Shown here piece after piece: positions 45,430 through 57,162 of a stretch of 64,000 nucleotides of DNA. Numbering within the stretch: the first letter of the stretch is position 1; each line of letters begins with the position of its first letter. A program made the translations under genes and the position numbers. Under the pieces are notes generated by a model, which made no database searches, was not told where the DNA came from, and saw only the letters and a program-made list of their open reading frames with translations. Origin of the DNA: Congeria kusceri (Eukaryota; Mollusca; Bivalvia; Myida; Dreissenidae); contig CM051034.1 in the NCBI GenBank assembly GCA_027627225.1, positions 11,301,761 to 11,365,760 of the forward strand, written 5' to 3'.

Positions 45430-45672
45430 GGTCATTATGTAAGGTCACTGAACAAGGTCTGTAACTCTGATCTGCAATTTAGCAGAATTATGCCCCTTTT
45501 TTTACTCATCAAATTCAGGTTAAAGTTTGCGTGCAACAACTGCATATCTTTTTGTCTACTACAGAAATTTCACATGTCTGGGTCGTTATGTAAGGTCACT
45601 GACCAAGGCCCATAACTCTGACAAAGCCGTATGAATAGTTGAGCACACTGTCCTGAGACAGTTCTTGTTTAT
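45430..45672 (+). repeat. T3-related element, 3' part
   Basis: AGAATTATGCCCCTTTTTT, CAGGTTAAAGTTTG, then TATGAATAGTTGAGCACACT, the hairpin TGTCCTGAGACA and GTTCTTGTT. The end matches that of the T3 copy at 37920-38460, although the core is diverged. Confidence 0.65.
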
Positions 45673-45957
45673 TCCATTCTTTTGTTTTGTTGTTGACTTA
45701 ATTAAAGCTATTTAATTAAAGATAATTATTTTATGGTGTTTTATTAAAATTGGATTATCTGTACAATTTCATTATTTTTTTTCCAAAGATCAACAATTGT
45801 ACAATAATTTGTCACTTTGTGTTACTTCCTTTATTGCTCTATATACCAGGTAATTCCGTACATATGCCAATCAGTTGTACCTAATAATCTAATAAATATA
45901 TACATAAAATACATATTTGGTCATAATGTAACAGGTTTATTGCCTGGTTATTCACAG

Positions 45958-48442
45958 TCAAGATCGCGTCCGTCGTACCTCGAAAGATGCTCCCAGGGTC
46001 CCCCCTCTGCCTGACCTGCCCTTCGACGTGAACAAAACAATCGAGACGTGTCAACCTGAAAGACGCAAAAGGGTTAAACGAGCGGATAAAACATCCAGGT
46101 CAGCTAAACGGCGACGGCATTCAAGTTTATTGGAAATGAAAGAGAAGACGAGGACGTTGTATGACGAACTTCAGGGGCCGTTATTCTGTATGGGGTCTTC
46201 GTCAGACAGCGATTGCATTATGATCTCAAGTACGAATAGGGTGGGACATTGCATGTCAGTTGAAAAACAGATTGGTAGTGCTATTGTGGCTAAGCCATTT
46301 AAGAAAACAGTTCATAATGATGATAATAAAAATTTGAATGCTAACAATGAAGTAGATACCAGGAAAAGGAATAATTCTCAACCTGATAGAGACGCAACCG
46401 GATTAAAAAGATGCTCAAGTGAAGTTTTGTCCAAGAAAGTATGTGGCAAGGAAAATACTAACTTTGTTAGATCAGCAAGTTTTGATATAGGTTGTAATCT
46501 GTCTGCTGAACTTCAAAAACCTAGTCATCCATTGCCTAGCAATACTTCCGATACGTCTGAAGGGTCTGACAATGAGTCACTAGACTCCGAGTTTGAAATT
46601 CTCGAGAATCTGAGTTATTCGATTCGCAGACAGTATAAAAACCTGAGAATTTCTGGGAGTGAAAATGTTTCGGTGAAAAACTGTTCCGTCATTTTGAAAG
46701 ATGTCAAGGTGCAAAAAAAAGAAAGCGAGAAATCAAAATCTAGACATTTCTTGGATGTATTCTTGTCAGACAGAAGTGAGGATGTGTTACCAAATTTTAC
46801 CAAAGCGGATCATTTCTTGGCACCAGTTTTAAATTTAAATATAATTGATAATTTCAACGTACCAGTTTCACATTTAATTAAAGGTGATCACTTCTTGGCA
46901 CCAATTTGCATTGATTCGTGTACAAGTGATGAAGAGGGTCGCTTGTCCGCAGAAGCAAGATTTAATCCTAGAGTGATTTCTTGCCCCGAATTTATAGACA
47001 TATCTTCAGATTCTAGCGATGTGGAGAGTGTCAGAAAATCTGATTGGCCAGTTGATAGGGAAGATATTGATGGTCTGACTATTAAAACAGAACTGGTCGA
47101 CGGTGAGCTGAACTTGGAAGATACCAGTGATGTTACTGTTGAAATTGAAAATGTGGACGATGATTTTGAACATTTCGATGCTGTTTCTGTTAAAACTCAA
47201 CCTGTTGAAAATATCTTTAATGAGGGTGATGCTGTTGCAATTAAGACTGAACCAGTTGACAAAGCCATAAACAACAGTGAAATGGTTGCAATGGAAACCG
47301 AACCTTTTGACAATGTCATAAACAATGGTGCTGCTGTAACCATTAAAACTGAAACTGTTGACAATAGCAGGTTGGAAAAAGTTGATGCTCTTACTGTAAA
47401 AACGGAATTTATTTTGACAGAATCTAGTGAAAATGTCAAAACCTCCAAATATGTAGATGGTGCTGCTGTGAAAACTGAAACTGTTGACCGTGTAAACTTG
47501 AACTACACTGATGCTGTTACTATTGAAATAGAAAATGGTGAACATGACATTGACAACGATTTGGACAGTTCAACTTTGACTGTGCCTGAAATTGATGCAA
47601 CGAGACCAGCTACTAATGCCAGTTCACCAGTTAGGCCAGCAGTACCTGATTTGAACTCTGCTTTGTCAGCTTTGACATCATTTTTATCCTCAGGGATGAC
47701 CATGTCAAAATCAAAATCATCCAGCTCAACTTCAACATCATCAGTGTGGTCTTCTTCAACATCAGTTAGGTCATCTTGGCAGCACTCATCAAAGTCAATC
47801 CCGACCTCAGTAGTCGTGGCAAAGCAAAAGGTCTTGCCTACGGCTGGAATTGGAAACAGTGCTCAGAAAGTGCTTTTAACGGATGCACATTTAAATTTTC
47901 TTGAGGCCTGTTTTGATGACGATAATGATGAAATTCACATTGATACATATCTGGAATATTTAGAAGAGTTTTCTCATAAATACACAGTTCCCAGTGATAC
48001 TGTTAAAACTGTTTTAAAGTCAGTTTTCTTCAGTGATAAGGCAACTGTTCTGGAAATTAATGAAACCAGTGCTTTTCTGTTGAATTTGTCAAAACAGCAA
48101 CAAGGGCTAAATGGACTAGACTGGGAAATGGTGGAGAAAAGTTTGTCCAAAATCTACGGACCGAACAAATCAAATAATTATAGGACGTTATTACAAGCAA
48201 CATCGTTTCTGCGTCTGTGTTTGCGTGTTATGAAAGATGAACTGTATTCTGTGGATGTAATGAAGGACTTGGGAAAGGTTCGTAAGAGCCAGGCCTACAA
48301 ACTGTTGTCCTACAACTCCATCGCAGCTCATAAGAGAATGTTGATGTTTTATTTTAACCAGGCAGTGCATGTGGGTCAAGTGACTTCAGTGGATTTTGAA
48401 GGCACAAGGAAGTCCATTCCACAGGTTCTGCCTATGATACAG
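45958..48442 (+). CDS. Host gene large exon: acidic nuclear protein with SIMs and SUMO-site repeats
   Basis: The acceptor ATTCACAG precedes 45958 and the donor ATACAG|GTAGGT follows 48442; the exon holds 828 whole codons. After a Lys/Arg-rich segment (QPERRKRVKRADK, RSAKRRRHSS), a probable nuclear signal, there are candidate SUMO-interacting motifs: 'DCIMISS' and 'FIDISSDSSD'. Codons for 47081-47500 carry repeats of about 20-25 residues centred on (I/V)KTExVD. Five fit the SUMO-acceptor pattern psi-K-x-E. A Ser/Thr-rich stretch follows. From about 47870 a helical domain begins ('LLTDAHLNFLEACF', 'SFLRLCLRVMKDELYSVDVM', 'AHKRMLMFYFNQAVHVG') and continues into the next exons. The layout (disordered SUMO-linked N-terminus, helical C-terminus) would suit an SMC5/6-recruiting SLF2-like protein, but I do not recognise it firmly. 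Confidence 0.75.
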
Positions 48443-48487
48443 GTAGGTGAATATAAAGCGAGTAATGCTAGCGATTTTTATCACTGC

Positions 48488-48775
48488 TTTGGGCATGGGT
48501 CCAGAACCCATAAAATTGGGAATTTCGCGTGGTGAAATCTTGCCAATTGGGAAACATTAAGAAAGTAATTTATTTAATGAATTGCTTAAACAAGAGTAAT
48601 CGGTATTTTAAGGGTTATTATCAATATACATACAAGTTATTTCATGATTTACAACTTAGAATCACATTTCCTATGTACTCAGGACTTTGTAACATCAAAT
48701 TTGTGAGTTTCTGCAAACACAATTTGCAAAAATAAATCATATTTGGGATTGGGAATGGGACCTATTAAATATAGA
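48488..48775. repeat. Dispersed 'GGGTCTGGT.CCCAT' repeat
   Basis: GGGCATGGGTCCAGAACCCA, GGGAATTTCGCGTGGTGAAA and CTTGCCAATTGGGAAA match pieces at 30330 and 16918. Near the right end GGGATTGGGAATGGGACC may be the opposite arm. Confidence 0.55.
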
Positions 48776-48919
48776 AAAAAAATCACTGAATGTGTTTGCT
48801 TTACATGTAAATGATTCCTGGCGCCCTGTTCACACAGGATCAAGTACAGGATCAAGATTGATCAGTCTTCAATGATCATGATCTTTTAGCTCAACTGGGC
48901 AGAATCTCAAAAATATTTG

Positions 48920-49157
48920 AGCCATGTCGTGGGAAAACCGGGCTTAATGCATGTGAGTAAAGTGTCGTCCCGGATCAGCCGGTGCAGTCCGCACAGGCTG
49001 ATCCAGGACAGCACTTTCCGCCTGCCGTGGATTTATGGTTACAAGAGACTTCCTTGAAACAGAAAATACCATAAAAGCGGAAAGTGCCATCCTGCAGTCC
49101 GCACAGGCTAATCCGGGATGAAACTTTAAGCCCGATTTTCCCATGATGCGCCTCATT
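48920..49157. mobile_element. Palindromic MITE 'P', copy
   Basis: GAGCCATGTCGTGGGAAAAC to the complement of GAGGCGCATCATGGGAAAAT. The central GCAGTCCGCACAGGCTGATC and TTCCTTGAAACAGAAAATAC segments are present, as in copy 1. Confidence 0.8.
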
Positions 49158-49278
49158 TTACATTTGAATAACTTTTTGTCTAGATAAAATAAGATTAACT
49201 TTTGTGATATTTTGATTAAAATCTTCATGTCCAGAAGCAAATGTATGCAGACAAATTTCACAGTTATGTAAATATTAT

Positions 49279-49424
49279 ATGAGGCGCGTCGTGGGAAAAC
49301 CGGACTGAATGCATGTGTGTAAAGTGTCGTTCAGGATCAGCCTGTGCAGTCCGCACAGGCTAATCCAGGACGACACTTTACGCACATGCATTAAGCCCCG
49401 TTTTCCCACGACGCGTCTCATATA
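49279..49424. mobile_element. Palindromic MITE 'P', minimal near-perfect palindrome
   Basis: About 145 bp that read almost the same on both strands. The arms are ATGAGGCGCGTCGTGGGAAA on the left and its complement on the right, meeting at CAGTCCGCACAGGCT. This is the shortest and most symmetric copy and could form a single long hairpin. Confidence 0.85.
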
Positions 49425-49841
49425 TAATTGACATATAGTTTAATTCAGTCCAGCTCTGTTGTGAACGCCATTTTTGAGCGTGATCCTGAATATCTTGAAC
49501 CAAAATATCAGGCTCAGCTTGTTAAAGTGAATGTGGGGCCTGTTTTCATTTATGAATAAACAATGACATTTACTGTATGATTGATATATTGTGATCACTG
49601 ATGAAACTCTCTCGCAGGGAAATTAAACCTCACTCAGGTGTGTCTTTAACTTTAAACTTTTAGCATGCATGATATATTAAGCTTTCTAACATGACACTTG
49701 CAGATTTTGCTATTCACAAAGAATAAAATTACCATTGTTAAACCTAAAATAACCAATGTCATTTGTTTGCATGGGAAGATAGGAGGTGCATATTAAAATG
49801 TACTTCTCATAGAAATTGCAGAAATTTATTTCTTAGGTCAT
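49425..49841. other. Intronic non-coding DNA
   Basis: No gene or repeat recognised. Confidence 0.4.
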
Positions 49842-51402
49842 CAGGGATCTCGGAAATGCAAAATCAAGCGTATTTATTTTGGACGCATATTTTTTCAAAA
49901 GGACGCATGTCAAACCCATGCCAAGAGTCCTCGGGACGCATGCTTTTTCGCTTACTGCGTATTTATACCCCGTTGTTTAACACATTCTTGAGTGCCTGCA
50001 GTAAACTTAGCAGTAGTCGCGATAAAAATCAATATTGGCCCAAGTACAGTACACACTGCAGCTGTCAGTCTTTGTGCTTTAGCTCCGCCCACAGCAGTCC
50101 CTTAGCTCCGCCCACACCATTCTAGACAGTTACTGTTATTTTCATTGGTAAATTACATTTGTCACTCATTGATGTGCTTTAAGGCATAAACAAAAATAAT
50201 GTTTGTTTCAGGTAACATGCCCCAAAAAATTAGGGATTTTTTGTTGTTGTTTTTTTTTGTTTTTTTTTTGGTAAATGGTCAACTTAAAGATTCTTAAACT
50301 TAATAAATATTCAAAACATATCAGTAATATCCTTAAACATTGTTTATAAGTGGATACTATCAAAACAAAACAGTGATTTACCCAAAAACACATTTAATTA
50401 TTGAAAAAGGTAAATAAAACAAAAATCAATTTGCTAAACCCAATAAAATGTTCTAGGGTCGGGGCATTTTTTAGGGTAGGTCGCGTTACCTGAAACAAAC
50501 ATATTTTTATTTTTTTACGCCTAATCAACAAGTCAATCAGAATGTGCTAAATTGCCGAAATATGACAAAAGGCAACCTCAATTAAGAACAATTAGAACAT
50601 AGTTGACAACTTAAAACAAACAGCATTGGTAAAATGAGTGAGAAACAGTTTCAGCTGATTTTATTAATTAATTTTGCCAATCAAATTTCATGAATAACAG
50701 CTAAATCTCAGTAATGCGGTGATAGGAGATTTTGTTTTGACAGAGATTTTATACGAAAACATCTAGGGCTGAATTTTGACAGGAATATAAAATAATCGAT
50801 CAATAATCATACATAAAGGAACTTTCTAGTATATTACACATATGACAAAACATATATTAACAATACTGATGGTAATTTAAGTACAAAATTTTGCAATGTC
50901 ACATATTTTCGCACAAACATTTGTAAAACACATATTTTGGTGTTTAATATCACCAATAATTGCTCCTTTTCGACATTTTTATATTGTTAACCTGTTTCAC
51001 AATTACTCTACTTGACAGTAGCTTATGCGTTGGCATCTGCCTGTTGTACTGTAATCACCGCATCATAACTTTTTACTAGGCCTACACATAACAAATCAGT
51101 CAACAAGTTTAGACCATCAATTGCTAATTGTCCAGAATTAACCCGTTTTAAAATTAATTATTGGTACAAAAATATTGTTTTAATTACATAACCAAATAAA
51201 AATAAAAATAACATTATTCTTATTATTATCGTGATTATTATTTTATTTATAACTGTCATATATTGTATAAATGTATAAATTGTAAAAATTCCATTCACTC
51301 TCGCACGTCACACACTTTAACTTTTTTTTCTATTTGGGACTCCTACTTTTTAGGGGGAAGGAGTCCCAGGACTCCTATTTTAGAATCCTAGTGAGATCCC
51401 TG
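49842..51402 (+). mobile_element. CAGGGATCTC-ended DNA element, copy 2 (1.56 kb, complete)
   Basis: CAGGGATCTCGG on the left and CAGGGATCTCAC on the right (reverse complement). GGTCAT stands on both sides (49836-49841, 51403-51408). The interior matches copy 1 at 4539-5712. The right end has GGGACTCCTACTTTTTAGGG and an inverted GGAGTCCCAGGACTCC. No transposase. It contains a smaller MITE (50179-50524). Confidence 0.75.
50179..50524. mobile_element. ~346-bp MITE with ATGTTTGTTTCAGGTAAC inverted repeats
   Basis: Inverted repeats of about 40 bp run from TTAAGGCATAAACAAAAATA through GTTTGTTTCAGGTAAC on the left; the complement is on the right. The middle has T-runs and GGTCGGGGCATTTTTTAGGG. It is absent from the copy of the host element at 4539-5712. 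Confidence 0.7.
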
Positions 51403-51670
51403 GGTCATGTTAGGCCAAAAAAACAAAAGTTATGTTTCTGGTGGCCGTATGGACCCTGCTTTTTTATGCCAAACCCTTATTTGTTGCAAGGGTTCTGAAA
51501 TTCATAACATAGAACTGCTACTTATAATCCAACATACATACAAAAACTGTTCTAAGACAAAGAGGAATTGCTTTTCTTGAAAGTGGTGGTCATAAAATGG
51601 ACCCCCCATCCAAGCACTTGTGTGATGGTTGGGGGGCATTATTGGAATAAGGCCGGAGGCCGAAAGTACA

Positions 51671-51789
51671 CAAGCATTTCACTCCAGTGACCGATTGATT
51701 TCTCGCTACTTTAAAGGTCAAAATTTGACCTTTGTAACCATGTGATTACAACCTTATAAAGAAGACGAAATGCACGAGGAGCTCATAGT
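51671..51789 (+). repeat. DIRS inverted terminal repeat (3' side of element)
   Basis: Contains CACTCCAGTGACCGAT, CTCGCTACTTTAAAGGTCAA and GAAATGCACGAGGAGCTCAT. It is an inverted match to 57010-57128. The outer extension 51597-51670 (GGACCCCCCATCCAAGCACT ... CCGGAGGCCGAAAGTAC) is not in the other repeat. Confidence 0.88.
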
Positions 51790-51943
51790 TTTTAAAGTTA
51801 TTTATGTTGGCGTCTATGTACCAAAAGTCATTATTGGTCCAAAAAATACTGCAAAAATAAATTGATGTTTCAAATGTAAAAAGCATGGGATGGGTAATCA
51901 AAATCTTATATAACTAAATTGCCAAAAGAGGGTGGGTGCTTGT

Positions 51944-52053
51944 TTACTTTCGGCCTCCGGCTTTATTCCAATAATGCCCCCCATCCATCACACAAGTGCT
52001 TGGATGGGGGGGTCCATTATTTCACAAGGTCTTCAGCCTACAGTATACAAGCA
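51944..52053 (+). repeat. DIRS internal complementary region
   Basis: TACTTTCGGCCTCCGGCTTT ... AGTGCTTGGATGGGGGGGTC is the complement of the left extension. It is followed without a gap by CATTATTTCACAAGGTCTTC ... CAGTATACAAGCAT, the complement of the right extension (57122-57162). In DIRS elements this region templates circularisation. Confidence 0.85.
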
Positions 52054-52519
52054 TCTTTAAACGCGCCAACATAAACCATGAAAGGACAAACAAACCAAAT
52101 TCAGAATTTCTGAAATAATTGTATTCAAGAATAATATTATGTGTCATATATAAATACATATACTGACTATACGAGTAATACTCATTATTAGAGGCGGTTT
52201 AGTCTTACTCATATTGAGTATAAACATAAACACAGAGTGTTATACAATAAACCATGATCCATTTCTGTATGTCCGTAGATACCGTACCAGGAAAAACATT
52301 GTACTGTGTATCTTTGATACAAGTAAAAAGGAATATATATGTATTATAATGTTACACATTTTACAGTACAATAACAGTAATTGTAAATGCATGTACAAAA
52401 AATATATAAATCAGGTTCATGACTTATCATGCTACACACTTCATAATACAATTACAGTTAAGGTACATCAAAAAACCTTATTCTAAACAAGTCTACCACA
52501 TAAACCATTCTGCTTTATA

Positions 52520-53849
52520 TAAATAAATGTACTACCCTGTGTCTGTAGACCAAACAGCACTACTGACTAATTGACTGTGATCATTTCCAGAATGCTCAAT
52601 ATCTCTTAAATAAAATTTCTTGAATTTTTAACTGATGACTAATCAGCTGTTTTTAATATATCTGACACTCTGAAAGCAGCAACAACAGATGCTCCCCTAA
52701 ACGAATGAGCCACCTTTCATGAAAGCAGCAGCAACAGATGCTCCCCTAAACGAATGAGCCACCTTTCATGAAAGCAGCAGCAACAGATGCTCCCCTAAAC
52801 GAATGAGCCACCTTTCATGAAAGCAGCAGCAACAGATGCTCCCCTAAACGAATGAGCCACCTTTCATGAAAGCAGCAGCAACAGATGCTCCCCTAAACGA
52901 ATGAGCCTTGTAAGGATTTGTATCAACACCTGCACGATCTAACACATGCTTCAGCCATCTAGCAATTGTACTTGTAGACACAGCTTTAAAATTAGTATAT
53001 GAAATCAACAACTGTCTAGATTTTCTCAATTCCTTTGTTCTAGACAAAAAACATTTTAATGTCCTAACTGGACAAAGTTGAGGTTCTTCAAAAGCCCTCA
53101 TACATTATATAAAATATGATCATTACCAGGCTTTGAACTCTTTAATTTGTTGCCACAATTACAAGACACACTCTTTGCTCCCACAACGATCTACACAAAG
53201 TGCCTTTAATGTCTGTACCCTAGCAGCAGTAGACAAAGCTATCAAAACTGTTAGTTTACATGTTAACATTTTTAAAGACAAATGTTTAAGAGGCATCCAT
53301 GTAGAAATCAAATTTAAAACTTTACTAACATCCCAAGTTGAATTATATCTAGGTTTGGGTGGAATAGTATTATGCAGTCCATTCATAAAACCTATAAATT
53401 ACCATACTGGAAACATTGAACATAGGGTTAACTAGTTTTAATGTCTCCATAATAACAGCTTTATGGGTACTTATCACACTGTATGATTTGTTCATGTTCT
53501 TTAAATAAAATAAGTATGTCAAAATCAGGTCTTCAGTTGGACAAATGGGATCTCTATATTGGAGGTTACACCACGAAGTCCATTTCTTCCAAGCTGATGA
53601 ATACTGCTTTTTCGTGCCTGCTCGCCAACTGTTGAGAATACCTTCAGTAATCTGTGATGAAATGCCTCTATCTGCACTGGATTTCCGGACACAATCGCCC
53701 CAATCAACTGCAACTTCTTTCCCATTGGATGCTGTATTCCGTTGTGTGGGTTCCTCAAGATGTCCTTGTGTCGTGGTAATCTGACAGGCAAAGAAATCAG
53801 ACATTGTAATAAGGAAGGAAACCAACTTTGATTGGCCCAAAAAGGACAC
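52520..53849 (-). pseudogene. DIRS tyrosine recombinase, broken
   Basis: Frames at 53849-53370, 53386-53159 and 53101-52844 together carry an N-terminal SAM-like core ('WRAGTKKQYSSAWKKW'), 'TLKALCVDR', 'LISYTNF' and the catalytic 'HSFRGASVAAAF' with its arginine. The C-terminal 'RVSDILKTAD' follows after a minisatellite and then meets a stop where such proteins usually have Trp. The enzyme would integrate the circular DNA. Frameshifts plus the 49-bp repeat block destroy the frame. Confidence 0.8.
52672..52909 (-). repeat. 49-bp tandem repeat (5 copies) over the recombinase active site
   Basis: Starts at 52672, 52721, 52770, 52819 and 52868, almost identical; the last copy is incomplete. Each unit encodes the HSFRGA segment on the minus strand. 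49 is not divisible by three, so each copy shifts the frame. Confidence 0.92.
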
Positions 53850-55537
53850 ATTATCAATGCCTGTTCAACTTTGTCTTCTCTTATTTTATTTAATATGGCT
53901 CCCATAAGACAAAATGGCGGAAATATGTACGGAATAAATTTTGACCAATCCAAAGAAAATGCATTTGTAGCATAAGCGTTAGGATCTGGCATCAAAGAGA
54001 CATAAGATTCTATTTGACAATTTAGCCTTGAAGCAAACAAATAAATATGGGGATTGATAAGCTGGGACGTCAGTCTTAAAAAAATCTGCTTTTTTAGCAT
54101 CCATTCTGTACTATCCGAGAAATTTCTTGAAAAGAAATCTGCCTGTACTCTATTTTTACCTGGTATATGATATGCGGTTATATAGACATTTTTTGCCAAA
54201 TACCATTCCCAGATATCTTTCGCCAACGAGTCCAAAGTAACGTTTGCCATACCACCAAAATCATTGATATAGGCAATGGCTACCATTGAATCCGACTGAA
54301 TTCCTACATGTATATCATGTTTATTTGAGACCCAAGATTTTAATGCAAAAAATACTGCAAATAATTCTAAAACATTAATTTGGTATTTTGATTCCTGAAT
54401 GGACCATCTACCATTACTTGACTGTCTTTCCTCTACACAGTAGGATCCAAAACAAAGATTGGAAACATCTGTTTGGATCCATAATGATATGGGATCTTGT
54501 CTAATCTTTTTCCCATGTTTATTCTGTACATTATCAATCCACCAATTTATCTCCTTCAAACAGTCAGGAGTTGATGGAACAGTAGAATTAAAATCTGGAT
54601 TCTTTTGCAAGCCTTAACTTTGAATCTTTCCAATGTTCTATAGTGCAAAGGTCCTTCAAGGACAGCAAAAAATGAATTGATGATTAAACCAATGAATGAT
54701 GCTAATTCCCTAATTGAAACCAATCTTTTACTTGATAAATTCAAACCAAGATACTTTATTTTTTGTAATTTATCATCTGGCAATAATATCTTGAACATCT
54801 TGGAATCAATAACAAAACCAAAATAGGTAATTCTTTGAACAGGTACCAACACCGATTAGCGTCATTTATAATAAAGCCCAAAGACTCTAATGTTTGCATC
54901 ATTAAAACAGCATTTGATGCACACAATTTTCTATCTGTGTTCATTCCTATAGAATCATCTATGTAGTAAGGACACCTTATTCCCAGCTGTCTGAAAGAAG
55001 CATAGACTGGCTTCAATGTTTTAGTAACTACAAAGGGTGCCGAGCTGAGTCCAAAAGGAAGACAAACAAATGTATATAACTGATCTCGCCATTGGAATTT
55101 TAAGAACTTTATGCAGTCATGATGAATGGGAATGGACCAATATGCTGAATGCAAGTCAAGAGAAATAAACCAGTCATTAGGCTGGATTAACTCTAAAACA
55201 AATGCAAAAGTTTATTGTTTGAATTTTTCATAGCAAACATATTCATTAAGTTTCTTAAATTAATAACTGGTCTAAACTTGCCATTTCATTTTGGAACTAA
55301 AAATAAGTTTGATTTAAACTCACCATCTTCATGGTTGGTATATACTATAGCTCCTTCTTTAAGCATTGTATTTACTTCCTGGTCGATTAAAATTTTTTCA
55401 CTTTCTGAGAAATTTATCTGACTTGGAACATTTTCTTGTACTGGGACATATTCAAATTTAATTTTATATCCCTGAACAGTTTGTAAAATCCATGGGTCTG
55501 ATGTTATTTTCTTCCAGTCATCATAACAAAACATCAA
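53525..55537 (-). pseudogene. DIRS reverse transcriptase-RNase H, broken
   Basis: Four overlapping frames hold the parts in order. They are the RT entry segment ('INFSESEKILIDQEVNTMLK', 55537-55286), palm motifs ('HSAYWSIPIHHD', 'LPFGLSSAPFVVTK', 'YYIDDSIG', 55154-54756), the thumb-like segment ('SSKRLVSIRELASFIGLI', 54852-54556) and RNase H ('LWIQTDVSNLCFGSYC', 'LELFAVFFALKSW', 'IQSDSMVAIAYIND', 54610 on). Order and motifs fit DIRS and Ngaro polymerases. At least three frameshifts separate the pieces. The enzyme would copy the element's RNA. Confidence 0.85.
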
Positions 55538-55645
55538 TCTTTTAGAATTACTCGCCGTATCATTAAAATCTTGGCCATTTAGTTTGGGGCCGCGGACGTG
55601 ACAGTTGCTGTGGCTGTTGACTTCTTGGCAGGTTTAGGTGGTATG

Positions 55646-56776
55646 TTATGCTGGTATCCAACTGCCCGTAGGGTTGTCTGGCCATGCCTCGTGAGTACGT
55701 GTTAAAGCCATGTACCATGCCAGCTCTGTATTTGTACAGCCTTGACGGTGAAGCTTCCTAGCCCGACTGCCTCGGATGGGACGAAAACCACCTTTGTCCA
55801 TACTTGGGGTATCTATTGGTGGAAAAGTATTTCCCAATTTTAACAGTTGTCTCACATTTTTTTAATTCTTTTGAAACATCATCCCCAAATAAGTATGATG
55901 TAATGGGAGTACTCAGACTACAAATATTTGATTTCAGAGAAGGTCTCAACAGATAACGTCTCCTTATACTCAGATGAAATTGAGCTTGTCCCAGCAATGT
56001 CAGAGCATCAGAAATATATTCTTTTTGCCAACGAAAGAATGGGAATCATTCCGGCTGTTATAAGCCCTTGAATATCTCGTAATGCTTTATTGGTTATCTG
56101 AACTTTTCTAAATTTCCTCATTGATACGAGGAGCTGACATAAAGTCACAATTTGATGGGACTTTGTATTTCTCTACAATTTTATTGATTTGACATTGCTG
56201 GGTACATGCTGTGTTTATGAGAGAAGCCAATGATTCACTAATTGGGTCTCCCTTATTAGGGGCCTTCAATTTTGGCAAATCCCATGAAAAAATATCGTTA
56301 TCATCATCATTGGCATTCGAGGTTTCGTCATTGAACAATGTTCCTCCAATATCGTAAGCCAAATTATTGTCCGATACAGAAACGTCCGAATTGCCATGCA
56401 CTGACTCAGCGTTTTTGTTCGATGAAATTTGGTTAACAGACAAAGATTTTGCTTGCTCAAACAAAGTATCTAGGCCTAAAATAGCTCTGAGTTTGTTAAC
56501 TGAGTTCTCATTTAAATTATCAAGGTCAACAACGTTACCTTTTGCTGACGAAACCCTTTTGTTTGCAACTCGTTTTTTGCTACCGGAAGAAGAATCTTTA
56601 TTCGGAACAGTTTTGTTTTTTGCGTTAGCCTTAGTAACAACTGATTTAATTTTCTTAGAGGCCCCAGACGGGTTAGGTTCATCGCATTCAAAACCAGAAA
56701 ATTCGCCCTCAGACGATTCAAATAAAGACAGGACATCGTCCTTGTCAGTTTTCTTTTGACTGCTTGACATCGTCAA
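55646..56776 (-). pseudogene. DIRS gag-like ORF, broken
   Basis: The first frame (ATG 56776 to 56108, 222 codons) is Ser/Lys/Asp-rich ('SLFESSEGEFSGFECDE', 'KNKTVPNKDSSSGSKKR'). A second frame (55997-55758) has 'GQAQFHLSIRRRYLLRPSL' and 'ITSYLFGDDVSKELK', which resembles the conserved C-terminal part of DIRS gag proteins. A third (55855-55646) continues with 'FPPIDTPS'. Two or more frameshifts are present. The start is supported by the open ATG just inside the right terminal repeat. Confidence 0.75.
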
Positions 56777-57009
56777 GTAACAATATGCCGGGACACTTGC
56801 TCAACAAATAATATTGAAACACAATGGCTAAAATAATCCCGTTGTAAACGGTCTGTAACAAAATATAATACCGGCATAGATATGAAATAAATACAATAAA
56901 AGAAGAACCCTTTATTAAGTGAAGAATTTGCAAAAATTTCAATACACATGGTTTTTTACTCACCAGCTTAACCTTCTACAACTTGTAACGACCGACGGTC
57001 GCTGAAATG

Positions 57010-57128
57010 ACTATGAGCTCCTCGTGCATTTCGTCTTCTTTATAAGGTTGTAATCACGTGGTTACAAAGGTAAAATTTTGACCTTTAAAGTAGCGAGAAA
57101 TAGATCGGTCACTGGAGTGATATGCTTG
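57010..57128 (-). repeat. DIRS inverted terminal repeat (5' side of element)
   Basis: An inverted match to 51671-51789 with about 90% identity by eye. The outer extension (to 57162) reads GTATACTGTAGGCTGAAGGC and CTTGTGAAAATAATG. Confidence 0.88.
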
Positions 57129-57162
57129 TATACTGTAGGCTGAAGGCCTTGTGAAAATAATG

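Larger units (their letters stand above)
51597..57162 (-). mobile_element. DIRS-type tyrosine-recombinase retrotransposon, decayed, antisense in host intron
   Basis: Coding order on the minus strand: gag-like (56776-55646), reverse transcriptase with 'YYIDDSIGM' and RNase H (55537-53525), tyrosine recombinase (53849-52520). Inverted terminal repeats of about 120 bp lie at 51671-51789 and 57010-57128, each with a private outer extension. An internal complementary region at 51944-52053 contains the complements of both extensions joined. That arrangement is the signature of DIRS elements, which replicate through a circle and integrate with a tyrosine recombinase. Many frameshifts and stops make it inactive. 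I see no methyltransferase-like domain. Confidence 0.88.

Noticed and set aside
47006..47545. 179-codon minus-strand frame
   Set aside because: Shadow of the host exon's repeated KTExVD region; the plus-strand reading has splice sites and protein motifs.
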